NCBI GenBank assembly: GCA_047967505.1
Contig: CM106538.1
From: Dipteris shenzhenensis
Taxonomy: Eukaryota; Polypodiophyta; Polypodiopsida; Gleicheniales
DNA length: 64,000 nucleotides
Reading direction: 5' to 3' (one strand)
Below the pieces are notes generated by a model. The model saw only the letters and a list, made by a program, of their open reading frames with translations. It did not search any database and had not been told where the DNA came from. The translations under genes and the position numbers were made by a program. Positions 58,576-63,479 of this stretch are shown here, one piece after another (position 1 is the first letter of the stretch; each line of letters starts with the position of its first letter).

Positions 58576-58900
58576 ACTTCCCCTTAAAAAGGGTTTCCAC
58601 TTTCTCATAATACTTCAAATTCTATTCTAATGTATGCTCTTTGGATCCAATGTTTGTACAGGCAGGTCTTCAAGTATCCTTCTTTCGAGCAAGATTTCAA
58701 TTTGTACTTTGTGAACTATTGAGGTCTTCTAACAATGATTTTGTAGAAGAGGTTTCAAAACAAGATGAATTTGTAACGAATTTGATAAGAATTGCACATT
58801 CAATCAAATCTATTACATCAGAAGCACGCAAAGGAGTATTACAAAATATGCTCTCCAAGATTAAGTTTGTAGAGCCAATATCTTTGCCTTTGGATCCAAG
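14251..58900 (+). CDS. Class I/II-like phosphoinositide 3-kinase, helical-domain portion (spliced, partial)
   Basis: Six + strand exons join in phase to give about 247 codons without a stop. The product matches the PIK helical domain of PI3-kinases, which phosphorylate the 3-OH of inositol lipids at membranes. Landmarks in order are [76 protein letters not shown] and, at the end, PISLPLDPR, the linker before the kinase N-lobe. Class I enzymes share LPK-LLSV-W, TDD-L--YLIQLVQ and IGH---WHLK. VPS34 instead has an insertion after LVQAL and lacks IGH. Introns are 176, 6719, 23867, 162 and 12983 bp, all GT...AG. Upstream exons (Ras-binding, C2) and the kinase domain were not found in the window. 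No intact competing gene overlaps it. Confidence 0.82.
14533..14674 (+). CDS. PI3K exon 2: first helices of the helical domain
   Basis: The acceptor is TCTCTTTATAG and the donor CTCACAG|GTTGGT. It encodes [18 protein letters not shown] and [15 protein letters not shown], the best-conserved start of the PIK domain. It opens in phase 1 and ends in phase 2. Confidence 0.85.
14675..15171 (+). other. Intron sequence, no element recognised
   Basis: This is the start of the 6.7-kb intron. It is AT-rich with a GT-rich patch near 14815-14900 and no supported gene. Confidence 0.5.
15172..15415 (-). mobile_element. LINE-D, 3' fragment (L1 type)
   Basis: The minus strand reads [21 protein letters not shown] then WHFQP, matching the last residues of LINE-A ([21 protein letters not shown]) and LINE-C ([10 protein letters not shown]). 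An A-rich tail lies at about 15172-15190. Everything upstream in the element is missing. Confidence 0.7.
15522..15534 (-). other. Primer binding site of a minus-strand LTR element
   Basis: The minus strand reads TGGTATCAGAGCC, two bases from an LTR that begins TGAAGG on the + strand. The adjoining interior (15416-15520) has no coding sequence. Confidence 0.8.
15537..15658 (-). repeat. LTR part 1, split by LINE-C
   Basis: It matches the reverse complement of the 11344-11668 LTR (GCAATGATAACCAAA...ACTCACAT, AGCTTGATGT) as far as CTAAAGA, where LINE-C begins. The rest of this LTR resumes at 18289. Confidence 0.8.
15659..17008 (-). pseudogene. LINE-C inverted segment: ORF1 start fused to endonuclease end and linker
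   Basis: From 17008 downward the minus strand encodes the start of a DUF4283-type ORF1 ([19 protein letters not shown], then [16 protein letters not shown]). After RVRL the sequence moves, in another frame, to endonuclease motifs ([29 protein letters not shown]) and then to the charged linker at 16119-15769 ([20 protein letters not shown]). The rest of ORF1 and the endonuclease N-terminus are therefore deleted. Confidence 0.75.
17107..18246 (+). pseudogene. LINE-C ORF2 C-terminus with zf-RVT domain
   Basis: The frame is open except for one stop near 17308. It encodes the region between reverse transcriptase and the C-terminal zinc-binding domain: [34 protein letters not shown] and the terminal [10 protein letters not shown]. 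Length and order match the same region of LINE-A. It would be inert without the RT core. Confidence 0.8.
18289..18415 (-). repeat. LTR part 2, split by LINE-C
   Basis: It resumes at AAAGACTCAAGACAAG and carries ACACTATATAGTGT and the GTATATGGGATA stretch, reverse complement of the LTR at 11344-11668. It loses similarity after about 18400, so its end is truncated. Confidence 0.75.
18420..19418 (+). mobile_element. ORF1-only retroposon, copy O2
   Basis: This is the best-preserved copy. It has a short leader, an ORF1-like frame with a single stop and a 3' end reading GACGTTAATAGACTTTC followed by (TTTC)n at 19395-19418. The left edge is approximate. Confidence 0.7.
18522..19226 (+). pseudogene. 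LINE ORF1-like protein, one in-frame stop, copy O2
   Basis: The frame is 234 codons from the ATG with one TAG at 18717-18719 (probably CAG originally). An N-terminal coiled coil ([20 protein letters not shown]) is followed by [13 protein letters not shown], the start of an RRM-like fold, then an acidic insert, [17 protein letters not shown], and the C-terminal [17 protein letters not shown] to [13 protein letters not shown]. This is the trimodular plan of L1 ORF1p. No endonuclease/RT frame follows. TTG at 18513 is in frame but the ATG is the likelier start. Confidence 0.75.
19470..20960 (-). pseudogene. LINE-I: ORF1 region of an L1-type LINE
   Basis: It aligns, degraded, with ORF1 of LINE-A: the C-terminal end at 19485-19560 (AACAATCATCATCGATGGGA, with the ORF2 start), the zinc-knuckle and basic region near 20290-20330, and the DUF4283 region at 20400-20960. 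Many frameshifts. ORF2 is missing, so the element lost its 3' half rather than being 5'-truncated. Confidence 0.65.
20961..21393 (+). other. Intron sequence before the 46-nt exon
   Basis: T-rich, unique-looking sequence with no element recognised. It ends in the acceptor CACTTGTTGCAG. Confidence 0.5.
21394..21439 (+). CDS. PI3K exon 3 of those visible (46 nt)
   Basis: The phases of the flanking exons (2 on the left, 0 on the right) and the family spacing of about 15 residues predict a 46-nt exon. Exactly that length lies between TTGTTGCAG and GTTTTC here. It encodes [15 protein letters not shown], matching the W-P-(I/L)-P--A--LL motif of the PIK helical domain. Confidence 0.85.
21563..22254 (-). 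pseudogene. Copia-alpha remnant (GAG-pre-integrase region)
   Basis: From about 21870 downward the minus strand encodes [15 protein letters not shown], then [17 protein letters not shown] and [18 protein letters not shown], the stretch between protease and integrase of Copia Pol. Gag is deleted upstream, and integrase, RT and the 3' LTR are missing downstream. Confidence 0.7.
22255..22266 (-). other. Primer binding site of the Copia-alpha remnant
   Basis: The minus strand reads TGGTATCAGAGC, two bases from the LTR start at 22269. Confidence 0.8.
22269..22440 (-). repeat. 5' LTR of the Copia-alpha remnant
   Basis: It starts TGTAGGAACAAG and matches 772-955 along most of its length, including the palindromic TATA block at 22361-22390. 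Similarity fades after CAACACCATATCATTG, so the end is uncertain. Confidence 0.8.
22553..22645 (-). mobile_element. LINE-J, very short 3' end
   Basis: The tail and ACTTCTATTAAGTATG are the same 3' end seen in LINE-A (26548 on) and LINE-B (25170 on). Only about 90 bp remain. 22646-22790 has no supported feature. Confidence 0.6.
22795..22834. repeat. (CT)20 microsatellite
   Basis: An uninterrupted CT run of 40 bp. Confidence 0.95.
22840..24090 (+). mobile_element. ORF1-only retroposon, copy O3 (diverged)
   Basis: Its leader contains a GGGTTGGGCTGAACCCCC stretch with a counterpart in the leader of O1. The coding part at 23177-23897 is heavily decayed. The 3' end (ACATTAATGGATCTTTTCTC) parallels the GTTAATAGACTTTC end of O1 and O2. 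Confidence 0.55.
23177..23897 (+). pseudogene. LINE ORF1-like protein, decayed copy O3
   Basis: It starts [17 protein letters not shown]. The signature [16 protein letters not shown], then REARKAGK and, after a break, the KSQPKDSQ end align with O1 and O2. Several stops and shifts are present. It is clearly older than O2. Confidence 0.6.
24100..24900. other. Unassigned stretch
   Basis: No domain or repeat that I can support on either strand. It may belong to LINE-K upstream of its ORF1 end. Confidence 0.3.
24905..25157 (+). pseudogene. LINE-K, 5' portion: ORF1 end and endonuclease start
   Basis: 24920-25000 encodes [21 protein letters not shown], which resembles the C-terminal domain of the ORF1-only elements ([19 protein letters not shown]). 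[11 protein letters not shown] at about 25070 looks like an endonuclease start. LINE-B then interrupts; the other part begins at 42976 and continues the endonuclease with [12 protein letters not shown]. Confidence 0.5.
25142..25157. repeat. Target site duplication of LINE-B, left
   Basis: AGAGATGCCATTTTCT here matches AGAGGTGTCATTTTCT at 42971-42986, 14 of 16 bases, with two transitions. It brackets the whole 17.8-kb nest. Confidence 0.75.
25181..25680 (-). pseudogene. LINE-B ORF2 C-terminal fragment
   Basis: It aligns with 26550-27540 of LINE-A but lacks about 500 bp of the zf-RVT-to-C-terminus region. It stops where the LTR element enters (CACTCCCAC in LINE-A corresponds to CACTCCCCAG). 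Confidence 0.75.
25681..26007 (-). repeat. 3' LTR of the gag-only element (327 bp)
   Basis: It ends CATTTTCTAACA, followed by CCCCCCC (polypurine tract on the minus strand, 26008-26014). It matches 34921-35257 closely apart from a ~10-bp indel and scattered changes. Its first base is G where the other copy has T. 26015-26518 is interior sequence without coding, similar to 12760-13250. Confidence 0.85.
26519..26529. repeat. Target site duplication of LINE-A, left
   Basis: GGATAGATTTC is repeated exactly at 33419-33429. Confidence 0.9.
26646..30990 (-). pseudogene. LINE-A ORF2: endonuclease, reverse transcriptase, zf-RVT
   Basis: It starts MRIISWNI at 30990. The endonuclease has [20 protein letters not shown] and, in the next frame, [10 protein letters not shown]. 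The linker at 30000-29850 precedes the RT fingers ([40 protein letters not shown]). The palm motif is LADDT where YADD is usual; LINE-B also has LADDT. The thumb and connection follow, then the zinc-binding end [18 protein letters not shown] and [10 protein letters not shown] at 26646. Defects are a TAG at codon 9, a frameshift near 30520, a TAG near 30432, a TAG near 29802, a TGA near 29152 (KAYD*VDW) and a stop near 27429. Confidence 0.9.
30987..32534 (-). pseudogene. LINE-A ORF1: DUF4283 and zinc-knuckle protein
   Basis: The ATG at 32534 opens [24 protein letters not shown]4283-like domain follows ([35 protein letters not shown]). Next come a CCHC knuckle ([14 protein letters not shown]), a basic patch, Pro/Gly-rich repeats ([12 protein letters not shown]) and a Ser-rich C-terminus. 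It would bind the element's RNA. Two in-frame stops interrupt it: a TAG in LQ*LKKD near 32455, where LINE-B keeps CAG, and a TAA near 31641. Confidence 0.85.
32535..33418 (-). repeat. LINE-A 5' leader: C-rich minus strand, G-rich + strand
   Basis: Nearly 900 bp of GGGGGAGGGGGCGG-like repeats on the + strand, in degenerate tandem units that include GGCGGAACAGCAGG. The LINE-B leader (42430-42970) has the same character. Long proline-rich frames here are composition artefacts. Many G-runs could form G-quadruplexes; that is inference. Confidence 0.75.
33478..34189 (-). pseudogene. Gag of the gag-only LTR element
   Basis: The minus-strand start [18 protein letters not shown] leads into a UBN2-type Copia Gag ([10 protein letters not shown], then [20 protein letters not shown] and [11 protein letters not shown]). 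A complete zinc knuckle [14 protein letters not shown] lies at about 33550-33510 but one frame away, and a stop follows RCF. A TAG breaks the frame near 34108. Nothing of protease, integrase or RT follows. 34190-34900 is non-coding leader. Confidence 0.8.
34906..34918 (-). other. Primer binding site of the gag-only element
   Basis: The minus strand reads TGGTATTAGAGCC, one base off the initiator Met tRNA complement. Confidence 0.8.
34921..35257 (-). repeat. 5' LTR of the gag-only element (337 bp)
   Basis: It starts TGAAGGAACATGG and ends CATTTTCTAACA. It pairs with 25681-26007. Confidence 0.88.
35263..35547 (-). pseudogene. LINE-B ORF2 segment between the two nested insertions
   Basis: It aligns with LINE-A at about 27515-27800 (shared GGGGCCCCAC/GGGGTCCCAC, GAACCACTCTGAATCTGATCC-like and CAGGCTGAAAAG stretches). 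It shows that LINE-B continues outside the gag-only element. Confidence 0.75.
35548..36690 (-). pseudogene. Copia-delta integrase region
   Basis: One frame from 36687 to 35737 with a single TAA (after TAPHTPQ). The GAG-pre-integrase HIG and the [12 protein letters not shown] stretch precede the integrase core: VHADLCGKM (first Asp), [11 protein letters not shown] (second Asp) and [11 protein letters not shown] (Glu). The C-terminal [17 protein letters not shown] follows. From 35740 the frame shifts into a linker ending [11 protein letters not shown], and then meets LINE-B. Confidence 0.8.
37041..37053 (-). other. Primer binding site of Copia-delta
   Basis: The minus strand reads GGTATCAGAGCAC next to an LTR that starts at 37055. 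Only about 350 bp lie between it and the integrase, so Gag and protease are missing. Confidence 0.7.
37055..37697 (-). repeat. 5' LTR of Copia-delta (far end uncertain)
   Basis: It starts TGTAGAAATATGATGC. The distal part (37555-37650) repeats a GGGGCGCTGCCCC-like palindromic motif several times. I could not fix the end; CCTAACCA near 37697 is one candidate. Confidence 0.5.
40102..40343. repeat. 121-bp tandem duplication in LINE-B
   Basis: 40102-40222 and 40223-40343 are nearly identical (starting CAATCCAATCCCAAGCTACT). LINE-A has a single copy. Confidence 0.9.
40463..40690 (-). repeat. Small insert with LTR fragment in LINE-B
   Basis: 40468-40537 is the reverse complement of the first 70 bases of the TGTTGAAATATG-type LTR (ends CATATTCTAACA). 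The next 150 bp have no counterpart in LINE-A. LINE-B similarity resumes near 40690. Confidence 0.6.
40977..42180 (-). pseudogene. LINE-B ORF1
   Basis: Broken counterpart of LINE-A ORF1. [12 protein letters not shown]-like sequence near 42165 corresponds to the DEL-QLKKDVE region, where the base context shows a CAG codon. The basic and knuckle region lies at 41780-41880 and the repeats at 41420-41760. Confidence 0.65.
42430..42970 (-). repeat. LINE-B 5' leader, G-rich on the + strand
   Basis: Degenerate GGGGAGG repeats with scattered CT-free runs, parallel to 32535-33418 of LINE-A. It ends at the right-hand target duplication (42971-42986). Confidence 0.75.
42976..44950 (+). pseudogene. LINE-K: endonuclease and reverse transcriptase of a non-L1-type LINE
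   Basis: The endonuclease continues from the left part with [12 protein letters not shown], then [19 protein letters not shown] and [16 protein letters not shown] follows: [20 protein letters not shown], the [19 protein letters not shown] motif near 43720-43790, YACFVEF-KAFDA near 43810, QPGTPSH-PSF near 44000, a [11 protein letters not shown] palm box near 44115 and [12 protein letters not shown] near 44220. The sequence is riddled with stops. These motifs fit CR1/L2/RTE-like LINEs rather than the plant L1s elsewhere in the window. Confidence 0.7.
44951..45306 (+). other. Intron sequence before PI3K exon 4
   Basis: AT-rich with no element recognised. It ends at an atypical acceptor, TGCATGTAAAG. 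Confidence 0.5.
45307..45414 (+). CDS. PI3K exon 4 of those visible
   Basis: 108 nt, phase 0 to 0, donor GTTCAG|GTAAGT. It encodes [19 protein letters not shown] and [14 protein letters not shown]. The acceptor AAAG is weak, but the next AG (45313) would break the reading frame. Confidence 0.88.
45577..45678 (+). CDS. PI3K exon 5 of those visible
   Basis: 102 nt, phase 0 to 0, acceptor GATGTAG, donor GTAAAG|GTTTGG. It encodes [11 protein letters not shown] and [20 protein letters not shown]. The IGH--YW pattern is the class I/II signature. The preceding intron is only 162 bp. Confidence 0.88.
45679..46200 (+). other. Intron sequence, AT-rich
   Basis: This is the start of the 13-kb intron. 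No element recognised. Confidence 0.5.
46203..46621. repeat. Pair of ~73-bp direct repeats
   Basis: CGAGGGCTTCCTGTTGGCCC at 46203-46275 recurs as TGAGGGCTTCCTGTTGGCCC at 46549-46621. Both run through CATCTATGTTTTTTTAAA. The C-rich spacer between them has no coding sequence. Confidence 0.8.
46889..47118 (-). repeat. Possible LTR remnant with primer site
   Basis: GCTTTGATACCA (46889-46900) is one base off an initiator Met primer site on the minus strand. A TG-starting block runs from 46901 and a CA lies at 47117-47118. No partner LTR was seen. 47119-47810 has no supported feature. Confidence 0.35.
47817..48320 (+). repeat. Pyrimidine-rich tract like a LINE 5' leader
   Basis: CCTCCCTCCCCCGCCCCTCC-type sequence on the + strand, similar in style to the leaders of LINE-A and LINE-B in the opposite orientation. 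No LINE coding follows it clearly on this strand. Confidence 0.4.
48440..49446 (-). pseudogene. LINE-H reverse transcriptase fragment
   Basis: The minus strand from 48986 reads [19 protein letters not shown], then [11 protein letters not shown], the RT palm start of plant L1s. Degraded finger motifs precede it at 49000-49400. The tandem array at 49447 cuts it off. Confidence 0.65.
49447..51997. repeat. Tandem array, 2.5 copies of a ~1-kb unit
   Basis: Units start near 49447, 50460 and 51452, each with (G/A)TGTC(G/A)TGGGGATCTTGC, AATGCATGCAAATG and a GA-rich block, then TTTGGCTCCAAGGCATAATC. The third is cut at about 51997. The periods are about 1010 and 990 bp. The third unit also holds a 51-bp tandem duplication (51627-51728). 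No coding capacity recognised. Confidence 0.85.
52190..52453. repeat. CA/TG-rich alternating tract
   Basis: About 260 bp built mainly of CACATG, CATGCA and GTGCAC steps, largely alternating purine and pyrimidine. It abuts the 3' end of LINE-G. Confidence 0.9.
54718..55707. mobile_element. ~1-kb insert with terminal inverted repeats in LINE-G
   Basis: It splits the RT between [13 protein letters not shown] and [23 protein letters not shown] occurs at both ends (54708-54717 and 55708-55717). The ends are inverted repeats of the form ACGAGCA...TGAGCA...TCCGAGCGT. The inside is AT-rich and has no coding. A Mutator-like MITE would fit a ~10-bp duplication, but similarity of the flanks may run a little longer, so the class is open. 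Confidence 0.55.
55291..55322. repeat. Perfect 15-bp-stem palindrome
   Basis: CCAAGGTAGTTTCGC and GCGAAACTACCTTGG are separated by CA. The core TTTCGCCAGCGAAA recurs in inverted form about 20 bp further on (TTTCGCTGGCGAA). Confidence 0.9.
57461..57788 (+). promoter_or_regulatory. GTAC-rich leader of LINE-G
   Basis: At least nine GTAC tetramers occur between 57530 and 57765, mostly as CCGTACAG. It lies directly upstream of ORF1. The same motif style marks 8981-9240 and 7800-8070. Confidence 0.55.
57789..58515 (+). pseudogene. LINE-G ORF1 (DUF4283), one stop, truncated
   Basis: The ATG at 57789 starts [16 protein letters not shown]. One TAG breaks the frame near 57946. A DUF4283 domain follows: [38 protein letters not shown] and [16 protein letters not shown]. 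The frame runs into the CA repeat, and the zinc knuckle is missing. ORF1 proteins of this type bind LINE RNA. Confidence 0.8.
58512..58572. repeat. (GC)n(CA)n microsatellite
   Basis: GCGCGCGC followed by an uninterrupted CA run of about 50 bp, at the outer edge of LINE-G and 90 bp before a PI3K exon. Confidence 0.95.
58662..58900 (+). CDS. PI3K exon 6 of those visible: linker into the kinase domain
   Basis: 239 nt, phase 0 to 2, acceptor TGTTTGTACAG, donor CCAAG|GTATTC. It encodes [20 protein letters not shown] and ends PISLPLDPR, equivalent to the segment that links helical and kinase domains in class I/II PI3Ks. The next exon should begin with the kinase N-lobe; I did not find it before 64000. 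Confidence 0.85.
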
Positions 58901-59869
58901 GTATTCTCAATTCTCTTGCACTTAGTGAGACCCTAAAGGCTTTTGTGTTGCCTTCAAAATTTCATAAAATGACTATCCTTATTTTATACTATATTTAGTT
59001 TTCCTCTATATGTTCTAGTGTTATCTAGTTCACAATATCTTCTAGATTCGTAGTTAAGAATTGTTAAACTCTACAGAGTTAATCCTTTTCATGAGATTAA
59101 GTCTATGTATAAATTTCAAGCTATATTACCTGCAACAATCTTGTTCTACTTGTCAATATGCATTCTATGTTTTTTATTATCTAAAAATTTCTAGAATGCT
59201 TTTTTATATTACTAGATGACAAAATGATGTACTTATATTGGAAATAATGTAAGGATACTAGCTCAAACAAAATCTAGACCCTACTTATCAATATTTATAA
59301 AGCTTTTGTCTACCATTGGCTATCCTATGCATTTAAACTTTATGTTTGTTGTCCCTTTGTTACATCCTCATGACCTAGGAAAGTTCCAATGGGCAATGTT
59401 CAAATAGCTTACTAAGATTGGCTTCCCTTCTCATGAGACCACCTTTTATAGATTTCTCATGATGCATAAAATGACATGTTAAACGTTTGCATCACCTTCA
59501 AGTATTTGATGTCTGTATTAATTCACTCCCATTTTAATGCATATAGTTTGAGTGTATCGTAAACTCAGATTCTCTTTTACTCACCATCAAGTACCCTTGA
59601 ATTTGAAATTTTGTAATCAACTTCTTGTAAGCAACATATAGAAGCACCAACTAAACATGGTGAACATAGTATCTAGCCAACATTAATGTAATTTTTGACA
59701 TGTGCAACTTACGTTCTTACACATTACTTTCTTCCATACGTTTTTTATGTGTACAACTTACGTCTTTACACATTGCTTGGATGAAAGGCCATTCTTTTCA
59801 TTCAACATCTTCCTATCCTGTATTGTTTTTGTAAAAAAAAAATTGCATGAAAAAAATATTTATTAGTGT
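58901..59869 (+). other. Intron sequence, AT-rich
   Basis: No element or exon recognised. Confidence 0.5.
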
Positions 59870-61437
59870 AAAAAGAAGAATACAAATAAGGAGACTTGAG
59901 AGCTCTAAAGCTAGCACATATTGCAACTCAGCACCTTAGCAACAGTTAGAAAAACTTCTCTTCTTCCCAAAGAAGAAGAGCACGTCTAGAATGTCTATTC
60001 GCATTCAATATTGAAAGTCAATTGGCACCGGTACTCATTGAAAACCAGTCGATTCCTAGTGTACCCGATCATTTGAGCCATTGTAGCTTTGATCAATTGC
60101 CAAATCTCTAGCTGATATTCGTTCATCCTAGACTTGTCACCCACAATAACCACCTTCCTTTGTAATGGAATGAAAATGAAATCCTGGGCTAGCCATCGTT
60201 GCAGCATCCGCCAAATAGGCTTAACCCTGAGATAACCCCAGAAAAGATGGAAGTGGGATTGCAGTTGTAATTTACAAAAAGGATAGAAAGGAGAAATGTC
60301 TCGCCACTTCACCAAACGATCCTTTGTAGGAAATTTACCAGCTAACAGCCTCCATAAAAAACATGGAAGGGGAGGGGCTCGAAAACAGGCGTGGAAGCCA
60401 CTTACTCAGGAGAGAAATATTGCGCCTTCTGATGTTAGGAAGGCCCAGCCCTCCTTGGTTCTTGGGAAGCTTCATTGGTTCGCAGAGGATGTAGTGCATC
60501 CGTCTTCTTTCGCCCTCCTCCATCCACAGGAAGGCACAGAAAAGCCTCTCCACTTCTTGCCACTAACACTTAGAGAATTGCCAGATAGAGGCAATATAGG
60601 TGGTCGCTGCTGAGAAAATGTGCTGGATAACCAACACACAAGCATTCCACCCCAAGCTTAGACCATGCCATGGCCTTAGCTTGGCTTTAATTTTTTCTAG
60701 GAACGAGTCGAATCTTTGGGGGAGGTCACTCCCAAACGGTTGGGTGCGCCAAGATATCTTACTATTTCACCTTTCCTCACAAATTGGAGAGGTTTATCAG
60801 ATAGCCACGACAAGGGGTGTCATTTGTCGTTCTAATGGCAAATGTTTTTTGCCAGCTGCACTATGAGCTCGAGGCTTCGCAAAAGAGGTCGATGATGGCG
60901 AAAAGAGTGTCAACACTGCGGGGCTCTTCTGCTACACCTATCATCATATCATCCGCGAAAACCTATGTGCTAAATTAGTTTCCAACGAGAGACGAATCCC
61001 ATGAATTCTACCCTTCGCCATGGCGGTTCTAATCTTGTGGATGAGAGGAATCGTTCCTATTGCAAAGAGGAGGGGGGCAAGCGGACAGCCTTGGCGAATG
61101 GATCTCTTGAGATCAAAACATCCAACTGCACCACCGTTGAGACAAAGAACTGTCGATGCATTGCCGAAAAGAGCCGATACCATGCTACCAAATCCATTTC
61201 CAAACCCAAGTTTGTTCAACACTGCCAAAAGGTAGTCCCACCTGACTCTATCATAGGCCTTGTCCAAGTCCAGGCTAGCAGGAGGACCTTCTGATTATAT
61301 TGCCAAGCATAATCCATAGTAGTAGAGATATTCAGGATGTTTTCAAATATTTCCCTACCTTTGATGAAGCCACACTGTTCCAAGTCAACTGCTGACATGC
61401 AAACCTCCCTGATTCTGATAGCGAGCGCCTTCCTGGT

Positions 61438-61533
61438 AGCATTGTGATCGGCCGCTAGTCGTCGACCTTCAGTCTGTTGTATGACGTGTTAAGCATTGTG
61501 ATCGGCCGCTAGTCGCCAACCTTCAGTCTGTTG
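61438..61533. repeat. 54-bp-period duplication in LINE-E
   Basis: AGCATTGTGATCGGCCGCTA at 61438 recurs at 61492, each followed by CTTCAGTCTGTTG; two substitutions separate the copies. Confidence 0.85.
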
Positions 61534-62556
61534 ACCTTCTTGGGGCAGAGCTTCAGTAGTCCCGCATTAACATCCAGCAAGAGGGTACCTCTATCCAATG
61601 CATAGTTGACCATCTCAGTGTACTCTGGAGCCAGCATGTCCCAGAATTCTTTGAAGAATTCTGCCATGAAGCCGTCTAGGCTAGGGGACTTGTCAGATGC
61701 CATAGCCTAGAGGGCCTCTTCAAGCTCTTCTATCATGAAGGGTCTACCCAAAAGGCCTCTGTGGTATTCTGACACACGGGGTTGAATGCCCATTAAGAGC
61801 GCTTTCATCTTGGCAAGCCAGTCAGTTGATTGCGTGCAGGGGTCACCCACAATCTAGCTGAGCTCGTTCAGAAAAGTGTCTACTATATGCAAGTGCTTAG
61901 AGATCAGGCAACAGCCTTGAGCATCCATCACCCTATCAATATTTTCTTTCTCACGTCTCCTCTTTATTGATTGGGAAAAAAACTTGCTTGGCAATCTCCC
62001 AAAGCTAACCACCGCTGACAGCTTCATAGTCTGGCATCTTCTGCATGTCGTGAATAACTGTCTCAATCTCAACAAACAGGGTAGCCGCCATCTCATCTAT
62101 GGGGGTCTCTATCAGGGCCACTATGATGGATCTCCGAATAGATTCAAGCTCTTTAGCCGACTCTCGTTTGCTGTGTCTGTACTCCCTATCCCAATCTTTG
62201 GCCTTAAAATGTATCCTCCTTATTGCATTGTCCCACCTTGTTGCTGGGATCCAAATTTCCCTCTTGTTCCTTCGTCCATTCTTCTTTGATGAGTTTACAA
62301 AACTTTCTTGACCACAAAAACTTTTTGTTGCAAACAAACGGGACGTCAATCGGCTTGGACTTGGAAGACGGAATAGAGAATCTCCATATGACCGGCACAT
62401 GGTCTGAGAGGCCCGTTTGCAACACGTATTCACCCTCCATGGGTGCATGCATCCACCACGCTTCGCCTGCAGCATAGAAGTGATCAAGCCATCCTGATCT
62501 GAAGTCAGCACCAAGTCTACGATTTGACCAAGTAGAGCCTTGCAACCCTGCCTGAT

Positions 62557-62918
62557 CGAACTCAATGCAATCAACTAGCCCTTTGTTGAGCACCAGTTCA
62601 TCCTAGGACTCGCGCTCCTACGGGGTGGAGTATGTTGTTGCATGGGATCTATCTTCCACACCTTTAGTGAAATTCCAATCTCCCCCCACTAACCAATGTT
62701 CACCCTCCAGCTTAGAATTAAGGTCAAACCAGCATCTCGAACTCAATGCAATCAACTAGCCCTTTGTTGAGCACCAGTTCATCCTAGGACTCGCGCTCCT
62801 ACGGGGTGGAGTATGTTGTTGCATGGGATCTATCTTCCACACCTTCAGTGAAATTCCAATCTCCCCCCACTAACCAATGTTCACCCTCCAGCTTAGAATT
62901 AAGGTCAAACCAGCATCT
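62557..62918. repeat. 181-bp tandem duplication in LINE-E
   Basis: 62557-62737 and 62738-62918 are almost identical (start CGAACTCAATGCAATCAACT). It duplicates part of the endonuclease and shifts the frame. Confidence 0.93.
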
Positions 62919-63479
62919 AGCTCTCTCCACCGGGGCGTTTAGAGCATAAACACATGCAAACCCTACTTGAAAATCATCAATTAAGGCTGAGGCTGCAACA
63001 AGACAGCCATCCTGGTGCAAGAGGATGGTTGTGCCTCCTTGGGCAATTTACAAACACATTGAATCCCAACTTCTTACATGCAAACCAAAAATCATCATTC
63101 GACCCACATTTGATCTCCTGAAGCATTACCACATGCGGTTTGAATTTTCGGACTACCTCTAGGCATCCTCTTTGTTTGGACTTCCCACAGCACCCTCTCA
63201 CATTCCATGACATCACTTGGATCCTCTCCCCTAACTTTCCTCCGAGGACTTATGAACATCTTTAAAGAAGTTAAATCTGTTGACCCTGGCCATCCCCGCA
63301 CTCCTTGCCACACCCTTGAGCCTCTTAGTGAGGCTAAGTGTGGCTGACTCCATTGCCTTCACCTTGACCTTTCTCCTTGCTCTTCTTATCTTCATGCACA
63401 CTGTTTTTGTGGTTCGCATCGGGAACGGTCTCCTCTTCATCGTTGGAAGAAGCTGTCTCCTTTAGCCTTGGAGGCTTCT

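Larger units (their letters stand above)
59995..63216 (-). pseudogene. LINE-E ORF2
   Basis: Endonuclease: VVMLQEIKCGSNDDFWF, WLVGGDWNFTEGVED and LSDHVPVIW. Fingers: MASDKSPSLDGFMAEFFKEF and LLKLCPKKVN. Palm start: MDKAYDRVRWDYLLAVLNKL and [14 protein letters not shown]. Thumb: FCAFLWMEEGERRRM and GGLGLPNIRRRNI. The end has FHLFWGYLR. Frameshifts, stops and two local duplications break it. Confidence 0.8.
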
